The position numbers and the translations under genes were made by a program. A stretch of 50,206 nucleotides of DNA, from positions 1 through 50,206 of the forward strand of contig JANXXJ010000077.1 in the NCBI GenBank assembly GCA_025350665.1, read 5' to 3'. Shown in pieces: positions 31,904 to 40,077 of this stretch. Position 1 is the first letter of the stretch. Each line of letters begins with the position of its first letter. This DNA comes from Gemmatimonadota bacterium (GTDB taxonomy: Bacteria; Gemmatimonadota; Gemmatimonadetes; Gemmatimonadales; GWC2-71-9). The notes beneath the pieces are model-generated. The model was not told the origin of the DNA, searched no databases, and saw nothing but the letters and a program-made list of their open reading frames with translations.

Positions 31904-34420
31904 ATGAACGCCCTTCCGCCCGTCGACCGGTTATCCCCGGCCGTTCGCGACTATCTGGCCCAGGAAATCGATCACGCCGGCGGGCGGGAGGTCTGTTTCG
32001 TGGCGTCGGTCGCCAGGGACGGGCGGCTGATCGAGGCGCGGGCGGTGGCGCGCGGGACGCCCGACATGGTGCTGGCGCTGCCGGGGATCGCGCGGCGGGG
32101 TGAGATGGTGATTCACAATCACCCGACAGGTCTCCTGGAGCCGTCGCATGCCGATCTGAATGTGGCCGCCCGGTTCCACGATGCGGGGATCGGGTTCGGG
32201 ATCATCGACAATGACGCGGTGGCGCTGTACGTGGTGGTTGAGGTGCCGACCGCCCGAGCCGTGGTCCCGCTCGATCCGCTGGCGGTGGTGGGGCACCTGG
32301 GCGAGGGCGGGGCCGTGGCCCGGCTGATGGGGCAATACGAAGATCGGCCGAGTCAGCGGGACATGGCGGCCTACATCGCCGACGGGTACAACGACGGCGG
32401 CGTCCTGCTGCTGGAGGCGGGCACGGGGGTCGGCAAGTCGTTTGCGTATCTCGTGCCGGCGCTGGAATGGGCCAGGCTGAACGACGAGCGGACCATTGTA
32501 TCGACCAACACGATCAACCTGCAGGAGCAGCTGGTCGGGAAGGATCTGCCGCTGCTCCGGCAAGCGTTAGGCGACGACACCCGCCAGCCGACGTTCGCGC
32601 TGCTCAAGGGCTGGCGCAACTATCTCTGCCTGGCCCGGCTCGAGGTGGCGTCGGCGGGCCAGCAGTCGCTGCTCGAGGATGGCCGGGTGGCGGAACTGAT
32701 GTCGGTCGCCGAATGGGCCACCCGTACGGCCGACGGAACGATCGGCGATCTCGCCACGCCGCCGTCCTCCGAAGTGTGGGACGAAGTCTCGGCCGAGTCC
32801 GACCTCTGTCCCCGCCTCAAGTGTCCCCATTTCGATCGGTGCTTTCTGTTCCGGGCCCGGCGGAAGGCGGCGGAGGCCGATGTCGTCGTGGTGAATCACC
32901 ACCTGCTCGCCGCCGACCTGGCGGTCCGGCAGCAGTCGGACAATTGGGAGGATGCGGCGGTGCTGCCGCCGTATCAGCGGCTCATCCTCGACGAAGGTCA
33001 CCATCTCGAGGACGTGGCGGCGAACCATCTCGGCAAGCGGCTCTCGAGCGTCGGTGTCCGGCGGCTGCTTGGCCGAATGGAGCGCAACGGCCGGGGGCTG
33101 GTGCCGACGCTGGTCCGGGAGCTGATGCGGGACGCGGATGTGCTGTCCCGCGCCAGCCTCCAGCTGGTCCATGAACGGCTGATGCCGGCCATCGGCGAGG
33201 CCCGCCACAGCGCGGACGCGATGTTCGATCGCCTGCATGGCCGCCTGGCCACGGAAAGCGGGCCACTCCGCCTGACGGACGACTTCGCGACGGATCCGGT
33301 CTGGGCGGAAGGGCTGACCCGCGAAGTCGAGGCGCTTCTGGGCGCCTTCCGACGGCTGGCCGATGACGTCGCCACGGTCGCCGACCGGTTGAGCCAGGGC
33401 GACATGAGCGACCGCCGGACCCAGCTGCTGCAGGAACTCAAGGCGGTCGTCCGCCGCTTCGACTCCGCCACCGACGCGGTCAACCAGACGCTCCGGCCGG
33501 TCGGCGGCGGACCACCCGTAGTGCGATGGGTCGAGCGGGCCGGTGCCCGGGGCACCAACATCGCACTGGCCGCCGTGCCCCTGGATCTGGCGCCGTTGCT
33601 CCGCGAGCTGCTGTTCGACCGGAACAAGACGGTGGTGCTGACCAGCGCCACGCTCGCCGCCGGCGGGGAGTTCGACTTCCTCGAGTCGCGGCTGGGCCTG
33701 AACCAGTCGCCGTCACTGGTCACGGTCCGCGAGATGTTGCCGTCGCCGTTCGACTACCCATCCCAATGTCTGTTCGGGGTTCCCAATGATCTTCCCGATC
33801 CCCGGGAGGATGAGGCGGCCCACGACGAGGCCGTCGCTCAGATCATCCGCGATCTGGCGTACGCCTCGGACGGCGGGATGTTCGCCCTGTTCACGAGCCA
33901 TGGCGCCCTCCGGCGGGCGGCGGACCGGCTTCGGGGGCAGCTCGACCCTCGCTGGCCGCTGCTGGTCCAGGGGCAGGGCAGTCGTGACGCTCTGCTGCGC
34001 CGGTTTCGCGAGGCCGGGAACGGAATTCTGCTGGGCACCGACTCGTTCTGGGAGGGCGTGGACGTGCCGGGCCGGGCGCTCCGATCTCTGGTGCTGTCCA
34101 AGTTGCCGTTCAAGGTGCCTTCCGAGCCGCTGACGGCGGCCCGACTGGAACGGCTGGCCGAGCAGGGCGCGGACGGGTTCTTCCAATACCTCCTTCCGCA
34201 TGCGGCGCTCAAGCTGAAGCAGGGTTTCGGCCGGCTGATCCGGTCCCGGTCGGACGTCGGCGTCGTGGTGTTGCTCGACAGCCGGGTCCTCAACCGTCGT
34301 TACGGTCCCTGGCTGCTGAGCGGACTCCCGAGGGCGTCACGGATCGACGGGTCCTGGGGACAGGTCCGAACAGCCGCCGAAGACTTCTTTGCCCGCCACG
34401 GGATCGGGGCCGAGACCTAA
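31904..34420 (+). CDS. DinG/XPD-family helicase with N-terminal RadC-like JAMM domain
   Basis: 838 residues. Residues 1-125 form a JAB/RadC-type domain with a complete JAMM metal site: a candidate Glu29 (REVCFVAS) and HNHPTGLLEPSHAD (His71, His73, Ser81, Asp84). Then a superfamily 2 DNA helicase of the DinG/XPD type: Walker A EAGTGVGKSF (171-180), four Fe-S cysteines (242, 302, 307, 313), Walker B DEGH (363-366), motif V around TDSFWEGVDVPG and motif VI QGFGRLIR (773-780). DinG helicases unwind DNA 5'-3' and act on replication forks, R-loops and G-quadruplexes. B. subtilis-type DinG has an N-terminal exonuclease; here a JAMM domain replaces it. A TATCTT lies 6 nt before the ATG (31892-31897), suggesting a leaderless start, but I see no good -35. 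Confidence 0.9.
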   Translation: MNALPPVDRLSPAVRDYLAQEIDHAGGREVCFVASVARDGRLIEARAVARGTPDMVLALPGIARRGEMVIHNHPTGLLEPSHADLNVAARFHDAGIGFGIIDNDAVALYVVVEVPTARAVVPLDPLAVVGHLGEGGAVARLMGQYEDRPSQRDMAAYIADGYNDGGVLLLEAGTGVGKSFAYLVPALEWARLNDERTIVSTNTINLQEQLVGKDLPLLRQALGDDTRQPTFALLKGWRNYLCLARLEVASAGQQSLLEDGRVAELMSVAEWATRTADGTIGDLATPPSSEVWDEVSAESDLCPRLKCPHFDRCFLFRARRKAAEADVVVVNHHLLAADLAVRQQSDNWEDAAVLPPYQRLILDEGHHLEDVAANHLGKRLSSVGVRRLLGRMERNGRGLVPTLVRELMRDADVLSRASLQLVHERLMPAIGEARHSADAMFDRLHGRLATESGPLRLTDDFATDPVWAEGLTREVEALLGAFRRLADDVATVADRLSQGDMSDRRTQLLQELKAVVRRFDSATDAVNQTLRPVGGGPPVVRWVERAGARGTNIALAAVPLDLAPLLRELLFDRNKTVVLTSATLAAGGEFDFLESRLGLNQSPSLVTVREMLPSPFDYPSQCLFGVPNDLPDPREDEAAHDEAVAQIIRDLAYASDGGMFALFTSHGALRRAADRLRGQLDPRWPLLVQGQGSRDALLRRFREAGNGILLGTDSFWEGVDVPGRALRSLVLSKLPFKVPSEPLTAARLERLAEQGADGFFQYLLPHAALKLKQGFGRLIRSRSDVGVVVLLDSRVLNRRYGPWLLSGLPRASRIDGSWGQVRTAAEDFFARHGIGAET

Positions 34421-34441
34421 CCGGTTCGGCGACCATTCGGG

Positions 34442-34465
34442 GCCTCCAAGCATTATTTTGGAGGC
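34442..34465 (+). other. Hairpin downstream of the helicase gene
   Basis: GCCTCCAA (34442-34449) and TTGGAGGC (34458-34465) form an 8-bp perfect stem with an AT-rich 8-nt loop, 22 bp after the helicase stop. No T-tract follows, so it is a weak terminator candidate at best. Confidence 0.45.
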
Positions 34466-34487
34466 GGCCCTCACTCCCGGATGCTCC

Positions 34488-35102
34488 GTGATTCACCAGC
34501 CGTCCAAAATCGTCTGCGTTGGGAAGAACTATCTCGATCACGCCAAGGAAATGGGCGGCGACCTCCCGCCCGAACCCTTGCTGTTCCTGAAACCCTCCAG
34601 CGCCATCATCGCACCGGGCCAGCCGATCGTGCTGCCGCGGTTGTCGACCCACGTCGAACACGAGGCGGAAATCGGCATCGTGATCAAGGATCGGCTCCGC
34701 AAGGTGTCGGAGGCGGAGGCGATGCGGGGCATTGCCGGATTCGTGTGTCTCAACGACGTCACCGCCCGCGACTGGCAGAAGCGGGAGTCGCAGTGGGCCC
34801 GCGCCAAGGGCTTCGACACGTTCTGCCCGGTGGGGGATTCGGTCGTGGCGGGTCTGGACTGGCGGGATCTCGAAGTCATCGGCCGGGTCAACGGCCAGGT
34901 ACGCCAGCACGGGAGGGCGCGCGACATGCTCTTCGAAATTCCGTTTCTGCTTTCGCACATCAGTCACGTGATGACCCTGGAACCGGGCGACCTGATCGCG
35001 ACGGGGACGCCGGCCGGCGTGGGCCGGCTCAATCCCGGGGACACCGTGGAGGTGGAGATTCCGGGTGTCGGGGTGCTCCGGAATCCCGTGGTTGCGGAGT
35101 GA
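34488..35102 (+). CDS. Fumarylacetoacetate hydrolase (FAH) family protein
   Basis: 204 residues from a GTG at 34488, giving the family N-terminus IHQPSKIVCVGKNYLDHAKEMG. FAH-fold landmarks: EPLLFLKPSSAI, HVEHEAEIGIVI with the metal-binding Glu pair, FVCLNDVTARDWQ with the metal Asp, KGFDTFCPVGD and the C-terminal LEPGDLIATGTPAGVG. Members act as acylpyruvases, oxaloacetate decarboxylases/tautomerases or isomerases. The small size fits the YcgM/FAHD1 group. Substrate unproven. Its TGA overlaps the aminotransferase GTG, so the two are coupled. Confidence 0.88.
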   Translation: MIHQPSKIVCVGKNYLDHAKEMGGDLPPEPLLFLKPSSAIIAPGQPIVLPRLSTHVEHEAEIGIVIKDRLRKVSEAEAMRGIAGFVCLNDVTARDWQKRESQWARAKGFDTFCPVGDSVVAGLDWRDLEVIGRVNGQVRQHGRARDMLFEIPFLLSHISHVMTLEPGDLIATGTPAGVGRLNPGDTVEVEIPGVGVLRNPVVAE

Positions 35103-36295
35103 CCGTCCGACTCTCGGACCGGCTGCAGCGTCTGCCGGGGTATCCCCTGGCGGAAATTCCATCGATCAAACGGCGGCTGATTGCGTCCGGAGTCGACGTG
35201 ATCGACCTGGGAGCCGGCGACAACGACGCGCCGCCGCCGGCCGATGTCGTGCGCGAAATGACCGCGGCGCTGACCGACCCGGCGATGAGCAAGTATGGCT
35301 TTCAGCAGGGCTACGCCGGCTTCCGGCGGGCGGCTTCCGACTACCTGACCCGCCGGTTCGGTCACCGATTCGATCCGGCAACGGAGATCCTGCCGTTGAT
35401 CGGGTCGAAAGACGGTCTGGCCCATCTCCCGTTTGCGTTCGTCAACCCCGGGGAGGTCGTGATCCTGCCGGAGCCGGGCTATCAGGCCTATATCGGCGGG
35501 GCGATGCTGTCGGGGGCCGAGCCCTACGTCTACCCGCTGACGGCGGGGGACGGCTTTCTGCTGGACCTCGACCGGGTTCCGGCGGCCGTCCTCGATCGCA
35601 CCCGCCTCGTCTTCATCAACTATCCGAACAATCCTACGGCCGCCGTGGCGCCGCTCGAATATCTGGAACGCACGGTCGCGATCTGCCGTGCCCGGGGGAT
35701 CGTGCTGGCGTACGACAACGCGTATTGCGACCTGGTGTTCGATGACTACCGGGCGCCGAGTATCTTCGACATTGCCGGTGCCCGTGAGGTAGCGATCGAG
35801 TTCTTTTCGCTCTCGAAGAGCTTCTCGATGACCGGGTGGCGGATCGGATTCGCCGCCGGAAACAAGGAGTTGATTGCCGCGCTCGCGAAGATCAAGAGCT
35901 ACACTGATACCGGCCCCTTCCTGGCCATTCAGCGGGCCGGCGTCGTGGCCCTCGACCGGGCCGAAGAGTTCGTGGAGCCCATCAAGGCGGAACTCACCCG
36001 GCGTCGCGATGCCGGCGTGGCGGCGCTCGAGGCCATCGGGCTCGACGTGACCTCGCCGAAGGCCGCGATGTACCTCTGGGTGCCGCTGCCGGAGGGCATG
36101 CCATCGGCGTCGTTTACCCGCCACGCGCTGGAACGCCACGGTGTCGTCACGCTGCCGGGCAGCGGATTCGGCCCTGCGGGCGAGGGCTATTTCAGGATTG
36201 CGCTGACGGTGGGTGCCGGACGGCTCACGGAAGCGATTGGTCGTCTGGGTCAGGCGCTCGCAACCTTCGAACTCGAACGTGTCGGAACCGCGTAA
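35099..36295 (+). CDS. Class I PLP aminotransferase, LL-diaminopimelate aminotransferase-like
   Basis: 398 residues from the GTG at 35099. Fold-type I aminotransferase: VIDLGAGDNDAPPPADVV, YGFQQGYAGFRRAASDYL, ILPLIGSKDGLAHLPFAFVNPGE, FINYPNNPTAAVAP with the substrate/PLP-binding Asn, DNAYCDLVFDDY and the Schiff-base Lys in SLSKSFSMTGWRIGFA. The IGSKDGLAHLP and GPGYxxY-like (EPGYQAYIGG) segments resemble DapL, which makes LL-diaminopimelate for lysine and peptidoglycan. Related PatA/AspC-type enzymes cannot be excluded. The 3' end overlaps the next gene by 17 bp. Confidence 0.8.
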   Translation: MTVRLSDRLQRLPGYPLAEIPSIKRRLIASGVDVIDLGAGDNDAPPPADVVREMTAALTDPAMSKYGFQQGYAGFRRAASDYLTRRFGHRFDPATEILPLIGSKDGLAHLPFAFVNPGEVVILPEPGYQAYIGGAMLSGAEPYVYPLTAGDGFLLDLDRVPAAVLDRTRLVFINYPNNPTAAVAPLEYLERTVAICRARGIVLAYDNAYCDLVFDDYRAPSIFDIAGAREVAIEFFSLSKSFSMTGWRIGFAAGNKELIAALAKIKSYTDTGPFLAIQRAGVVALDRAEEFVEPIKAELTRRRDAGVAALEAIGLDVTSPKAAMYLWVPLPEGMPSASFTRHALERHGVVTLPGSGFGPAGEGYFRIALTVGAGRLTEAIGRLGQALATFELERVGTA

Positions 36296-37187
36296 CTTCC
36301 TGCCGACCGGTGGTCCCCGGCTCTCGCGGCTCGCCATCGCGGTGAGCCTCGGGGTCCACCTGCTGTTGCTGGCGGTCCGGGTCGGGGCCTGGCTCCCGCC
36401 GCGCCGCGAAGTGGCCGAGCGGATTCAGTTCGTACCGTTAGGCACGGAAGGACCGCGCGCGGTCGAGATGGCCTTTCGTGAACCATCGGGCGGGGGAGCT
36501 CCTCATCGGCCGAGGACCTCGGGGATCTCGCAGCTGCCGACGGACGTGACCGGCCCGGTGCCGGATCGCCCGGTGCCGCCCGACACCGCCGCGGTCGCGG
36601 TCCAGGCAACGCCGGATACCACGAGCGGGCCGGCCGGGCCGCGGCCCGGTCCCGAGACCGGACGAGTCGGGCCGGCGCGGGGCGACGGCCACCTCTGGGT
36701 CCGGCCGTTGCCGCTGCCCCCGAGGGATCTGGCGCGGATCGTCGCTCGAAGCCCGGCGGAATTGGTGGACAGCGCGGTGACGGCTATCGTGCAGGCCTAC
36801 ATCGACTCGGTGCTGTCGGTGGCGCCCGCCAATGAACTCCTGCCCCGATGGACCACCAAAGTCGGCAATCAGACCCTCGGCCTGGATGCCCAGTGGATCT
36901 ACCTGGGTCCGATCAAGGTGCCGACCGCGCTCGTGGCCGGAATCCTGAACGCTCTTGGCGCACTGCCCGGTGGGGCGAGCGCCGAGATGAGCGACTACAC
37001 CCGGTACCGGGCGCTTCAGCAGATGCGGGAGGATGTCCAGATCGCGGCTCGGCGGGCCCAGACGATGGACGACTTCAAGCGGGCGATTCGAGAACTCCGG
37101 GCCCAGCGAGAACGGGAACGAGAGTTCGTGAAGAACCAGAAGATCGCGCCCAAGAAGCCCGACTCGACGGAGAACAAGACGCCGTGA
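36279..37187 (+). CDS. Single-pass membrane protein with TonB-like anchor, function unknown
   Basis: 302 residues from a GTG at 36279 inside the end of the aminotransferase gene; an ATG further upstream would translate aminotransferase sequence. A hydrophobic segment (LAIAVSLGVHLLLLAVRVGAW, about residues 19-39) with an internal His resembles the TonB anchor. A proline-rich stretch follows (about 70-150, many Pro/Gly/Thr), as in TonB periplasmic linkers. The C-terminal half (DLARIVARSPAELVDSAVTAI, LGLDAQWIYLGPIKVPTAL, a charged helix ending AQREREREFVKNQK) does not match the TonB C-terminal domain. Probably an inner-membrane, periplasm-spanning protein. Its stop overlaps the next gene. Confidence 0.6.
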   Translation: MSEPRNFLPTGGPRLSRLAIAVSLGVHLLLLAVRVGAWLPPRREVAERIQFVPLGTEGPRAVEMAFREPSGGGAPHRPRTSGISQLPTDVTGPVPDRPVPPDTAAVAVQATPDTTSGPAGPRPGPETGRVGPARGDGHLWVRPLPLPPRDLARIVARSPAELVDSAVTAIVQAYIDSVLSVAPANELLPRWTTKVGNQTLGLDAQWIYLGPIKVPTALVAGILNALGALPGGASAEMSDYTRYRALQQMREDVQIAARRAQTMDDFKRAIRELRAQREREREFVKNQKIAPKKPDSTENKTP

Positions 37188-37618
37188 AACTCGTCGACCG
37201 GGAAGAAACCATCATGGTGGTCGTCGGCGGCGACGGGATGAGCGGGGACCGTCCCGCGGCTGCCGAGCTCAAACAGGCGATCGACGCCCGCGCCAACGGC
37301 CAGCCCTATCGCCGCGCCGTCCTGATCGGCGACGCCGAATTCGTGGAACGGCCGGAGCTTCACCATCATCCGACGATCGCGATTGGCGGGCCCGGCGTCA
37401 ATGTGGTGTCCCAGCGGCTGGTCGATGACCTTCCGATGCGGTGGCAACACGAAGACCGCGCCTTCCTCCAGGCCGATCTGGACTTGACCAACCGCGTGGC
37501 GTTGTGGGGCATGGATGCCGCGGCCACGGCGCGGGCCGTCGGTGCGTTTCTCTCGGAGGGATATCTCGATGCGCTGCTCGACCGGGTCTGGCGGTTTCGA
37601 CCCGGGAACTTCATGTGA
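37184..37618 (+). CDS. Small conserved-looking protein, function unknown
   Basis: 144 residues from a GTG at 37184 overlapping the TGA of the preceding gene. No signal peptide or membrane segment. Segments ETIMVVVGGDGMSGDRPAA, YRRAVLIGDAEFVERPEL, IAIGGPGVNVVSQRLVDDLP and LDLTNRVALWGMDAAATARAVGAFL alternate strands and helices, suggesting a small alpha/beta fold. GGDG and GGPGVN look like ligand loops, but I recognise no family. It ends 15 bp before the converging gltX stop. Confidence 0.6.
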   Translation: MKLVDREETIMVVVGGDGMSGDRPAAAELKQAIDARANGQPYRRAVLIGDAEFVERPELHHHPTIAIGGPGVNVVSQRLVDDLPMRWQHEDRAFLQADLDLTNRVALWGMDAAATARAVGAFLSEGYLDALLDRVWRFRPGNFM

Positions 37619-37633
37619 AAGCCTTCTAGCCGG

Positions 37634-39064
37634 TCACTCGCCGCGCGCCGCGCGCCGCAAGGTCGCGAGCGCCGCGGCTCTCCCTACCACCGCCAGCAAT
37701 TCGTTCACCGGCTCCGACACCGTATCGCCCGTCAGGGCCACCCGGATCGGCTGCATGGCGTCGCCCAGCTTGAGAGCGTGGGCGTCGGCCCGGGCCTTGA
37801 GGGCGGCGAAGATCGGCTCCGGTGTCCAGTCGGCCTCCCCAATCGGTTCGAGCGCCGCGATGGCGTGCTCGAGACTGGCTCGATAGGCCGGCCCCATCTT
37901 CTCGATCAGCGCCTGGCCCTTGGGTTCGAGCGCCGCGCGGGTCGGATCGAGTCGTACGGCGACCCGTTCGGCGAGATTGGACGTGGTCCGGGCCCGGGGC
38001 TTGGCGGCGTCGATGATGGCGAGGATCGACCGGTCGCCCGGGTCGACGCCGAGCCGCGACAGGTGGCGTCTGACCTCGGGCTCGAGGACGGTGGCGGCCA
38101 TCGCGGAGATGTACTGGCCGTTCATCCACTCGAGCTTGGTCGGGTCGAAGACCGCCGGCTTCTTCTGAATCGCCTCGAGCGTGAACAGCGCGATCAGGTC
38201 GGCTTCGGCCAGAATTTCGCGGTCCTCGCCCGGCGCCCAGCCGAGCAGCGCCAGGAAATTCCGCATGGCGGCGGGCAGAATGCCTTTGTCCTGATAGTCG
38301 CCGACCGCGGTGGCGCCGTGGCGCTTGGACAGCTTCTTCCCATCGGCGCCGAGGATCATCGGCACGTGGGCGAACACCGGGATCGGCGCGCCTAACGCCC
38401 GGTAGAGGGCGATCTGCTTCGGCGTGTTCGAGATGTGATCGTCGCCGCGGATGACGTGGGTGATCCGCATCGCGATGTCGTCCGAGACCACGGCGAGATT
38501 GTAGATCGGGGTCTTGTCGCTCCGGAGAATCACCAGGTCATCGAGGTCCCGGCCGTGCCAGCGGATCCGGTCGTGGACGGCGTCATCCCAGGCAATCTCT
38601 TCGTCGGGCATCTGGAAGCGGATGACGAACGGCAGGTCCGCCGCCATGCGGCGCGCGATCTCGTCGGCCGGCAGGTGGAGACAGCGCCGGTCGTACTTGA
38701 AGCCATCGCCACCGTTGGGGCTCAGTTTCCTGGCCGCCTCGAGCTCCGCCTTGGTGCAGAAACAGCGGTACGCCTTGCCCTCGGCCAGCAAGCGCTCGGC
38801 GTCGCCGCGATGGCGGGCGCCCTCGGCCCCCTGGAAGACCGGGCCCTCGTCCCAGGCCAGCCCGAGCCAGCGGAGTCCGTCCAGAATGACCTGGGTATGG
38901 GCCTCGGTGCTTCGGGCCTGGTCGGTATCCTCGATCCGGAGTACGAACGTGCCGCCGGTCTTCCGGGCGAAGAGCCAATTGAAGAGGGCCGTCCGGGCTC
39001 CGCCGACATGGAGGTACCCGGTCGGCGAGGGGGCGAAGCGGACGCGCGGGGTGGGCTGGGACAT
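37634..39064 (-). CDS. gltX: Glutamyl-tRNA synthetase
   Basis: 476 residues, class I synthetase; charges tRNA-Glu with glutamate. HIGH-type motif APSPTGYLHVGGARTALFNWL, FVLRIEDTDQARS, KYDRRCLHLP, VIRGDDHISNTPKQIALYRAL, and KMSKS-type KKLSKRHGATAV. The C-terminal anticodon-binding helices end at EPVNELLAVVGRAAAL. Start ATG at 39064 with the canonical N-terminus VRFAPSPTG. It lies 30 nt after the terminator that follows tRNA-Ser, so it should have its own promoter, which I could not place. Confidence 0.96.
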   Translation of the reverse strand: MSQPTPRVRFAPSPTGYLHVGGARTALFNWLFARKTGGTFVLRIEDTDQARSTEAHTQVILDGLRWLGLAWDEGPVFQGAEGARHRGDAERLLAEGKAYRCFCTKAELEAARKLSPNGGDGFKYDRRCLHLPADEIARRMAADLPFVIRFQMPDEEIAWDDAVHDRIRWHGRDLDDLVILRSDKTPIYNLAVVSDDIAMRITHVIRGDDHISNTPKQIALYRALGAPIPVFAHVPMILGADGKKLSKRHGATAVGDYQDKGILPAAMRNFLALLGWAPGEDREILAEADLIALFTLEAIQKKPAVFDPTKLEWMNGQYISAMAATVLEPEVRRHLSRLGVDPGDRSILAIIDAAKPRARTTSNLAERVAVRLDPTRAALEPKGQALIEKMGPAYRASLEHAIAALEPIGEADWTPEPIFAALKARADAHALKLGDAMQPIRVALTGDTVSEPVNELLAVVGRAAALATLRRAARGE

Positions 39065-39094
39065 TGGTCTGGGGACCCCTCGGGGCCGGAAACG

Positions 39095-39118
39095 AAAAAG
39101 GCCCGGATCGTCCAGGCC
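39095..39118 (-). terminator. Rho-independent terminator after tRNA-Ser
   Basis: On the minus strand GGCCTGGA, loop CGA, TCCGGGCC (8-bp stem with one G-U pair) is followed by five T residues (39095-39099). It lies 25 nt after the tRNA-Ser 3' end and before gltX. Confidence 0.8.
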
Positions 39119-39142
39119 CCGTCGCCCTGCATGTGCTGACTA

Positions 39143-39233
39143 CGGAGCGGGAGGGATTCGAACCCTCGATAAGGGTTTTCACCCCTATAACGGTTTAGCA
39201 AACCGCCGCCTTCAGCCTCTCGGCCACCGCTCC
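39143..39233 (-). tRNA. tRNA-Ser (GCU)
   Basis: 91 nt with the long variable arm of a class II tRNA. Acceptor GGAGCGG (39227-39233) pairs with CCGCTCC (39144-39150), discriminator G. The anticodon arm CGGTTTGCTAAACCG gives anticodon GCT (codons AGC/AGU). D arm TGGCCGAGAGGCTGAAGG. Variable-arm stem AGGGGTGAAAACCCTT. T arm GAGGG-TTCGAAT-CCCTC. CCA is not encoded. Confidence 0.95.
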
Positions 39234-39282
39234 AACGGGGTAGGAAATTGGGTTGGGAGGGCGTGATCCGCAACCCGAGACT

Positions 39283-40077
39283 TCAGGCTCGTCGCCGGAA
39301 GGCCTCGCTCAGGGCATTGCAGGCCAGAACCGTGGCCACAATCAGAATGCCGGGATACAGGGCGAGCCAGGGAGCCGCCCCCAGATTCTGCTGGGCTCCG
39401 GTCAACATGTTGCCCCAACTGGCCTGGGGCGGTTCGACGCCGAGGCCGAGGAAGCTCAGAGCCGACTCCGTCAGGACGGCCTGGGCGACCCCGACGGTTG
39501 CGGCGGCCGTCAAGGTCGGCACCAGATGCGGCAGCACGTGGCGCAGAAAGAGCCGCGGGCGTGACTCGCCCAGGGCGACCGCCACCGCGACATAGTCGCG
39601 TTCCCGGAGCGTCAGTGTTTCGGCCCGGACCAGGCGGCCGATCCCCATCCAGGCGGTGGCGCCGATGGCGACGATCAGCGTTCCAGTGCCGGCTCCGAAC
39701 AGCGTGACAATCACCAGAAGGACGAAAAACGCGGGCACGGCCAGGGCGGCGTCGAGGAGCCGGCTTGCGGTCGCGGCGAGCCACCGTGGCCGGGACGCGG
39801 CCAACGCGCCGGCCAGCGTGCCGACCACGAGGGCCACGAGCCCGGCCGACCAGCCGACGATCAGCGAGACCCGCCCACCCGACATGAGCCGGGCCAGGAC
39901 GTCGCGTCCGCTTTCGTCGGTGCCGAGGGGATGGGCCCACGACATGGCCGCCGTGGTGTGGGCCAGGTCGACCAGGGTGGGATCGGCGCGGTAGAGCAGC
40001 GGCCCCAGGAACGCGAAGAGGGCCAGGGCGGCGATGCCGGCTGCGGCCCGGTGGTACGCATGCCGACCCGGATTCAT
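39283..40077 (-). CDS. Peptide ABC transporter permease, DppC/OppC type
   Basis: 264 residues with about six membrane segments. N-terminal LGTDESGRDVLARLMSGGRVSLIVGWSAG, typical of DppC/OppC. The EAA loop is VALGESRPRLFLRHVLPHLVPTL, which contacts the ATPase, followed by AVLTESALSFLGLGVEPPQASWGNML. Translationally coupled to the DppB-type partner (ATGA overlap 40074-40077). The two ABC ATPases normally found with it are not in this operon. Confidence 0.92.
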   Translation of the reverse strand: MNPGRHAYHRAAAGIAALALFAFLGPLLYRADPTLVDLAHTTAAMSWAHPLGTDESGRDVLARLMSGGRVSLIVGWSAGLVALVVGTLAGALAASRPRWLAATASRLLDAALAVPAFFVLLVIVTLFGAGTGTLIVAIGATAWMGIGRLVRAETLTLRERDYVAVAVALGESRPRLFLRHVLPHLVPTLTAAATVGVAQAVLTESALSFLGLGVEPPQASWGNMLTGAQQNLGAAPWLALYPGILIVATVLACNALSEAFRRRA

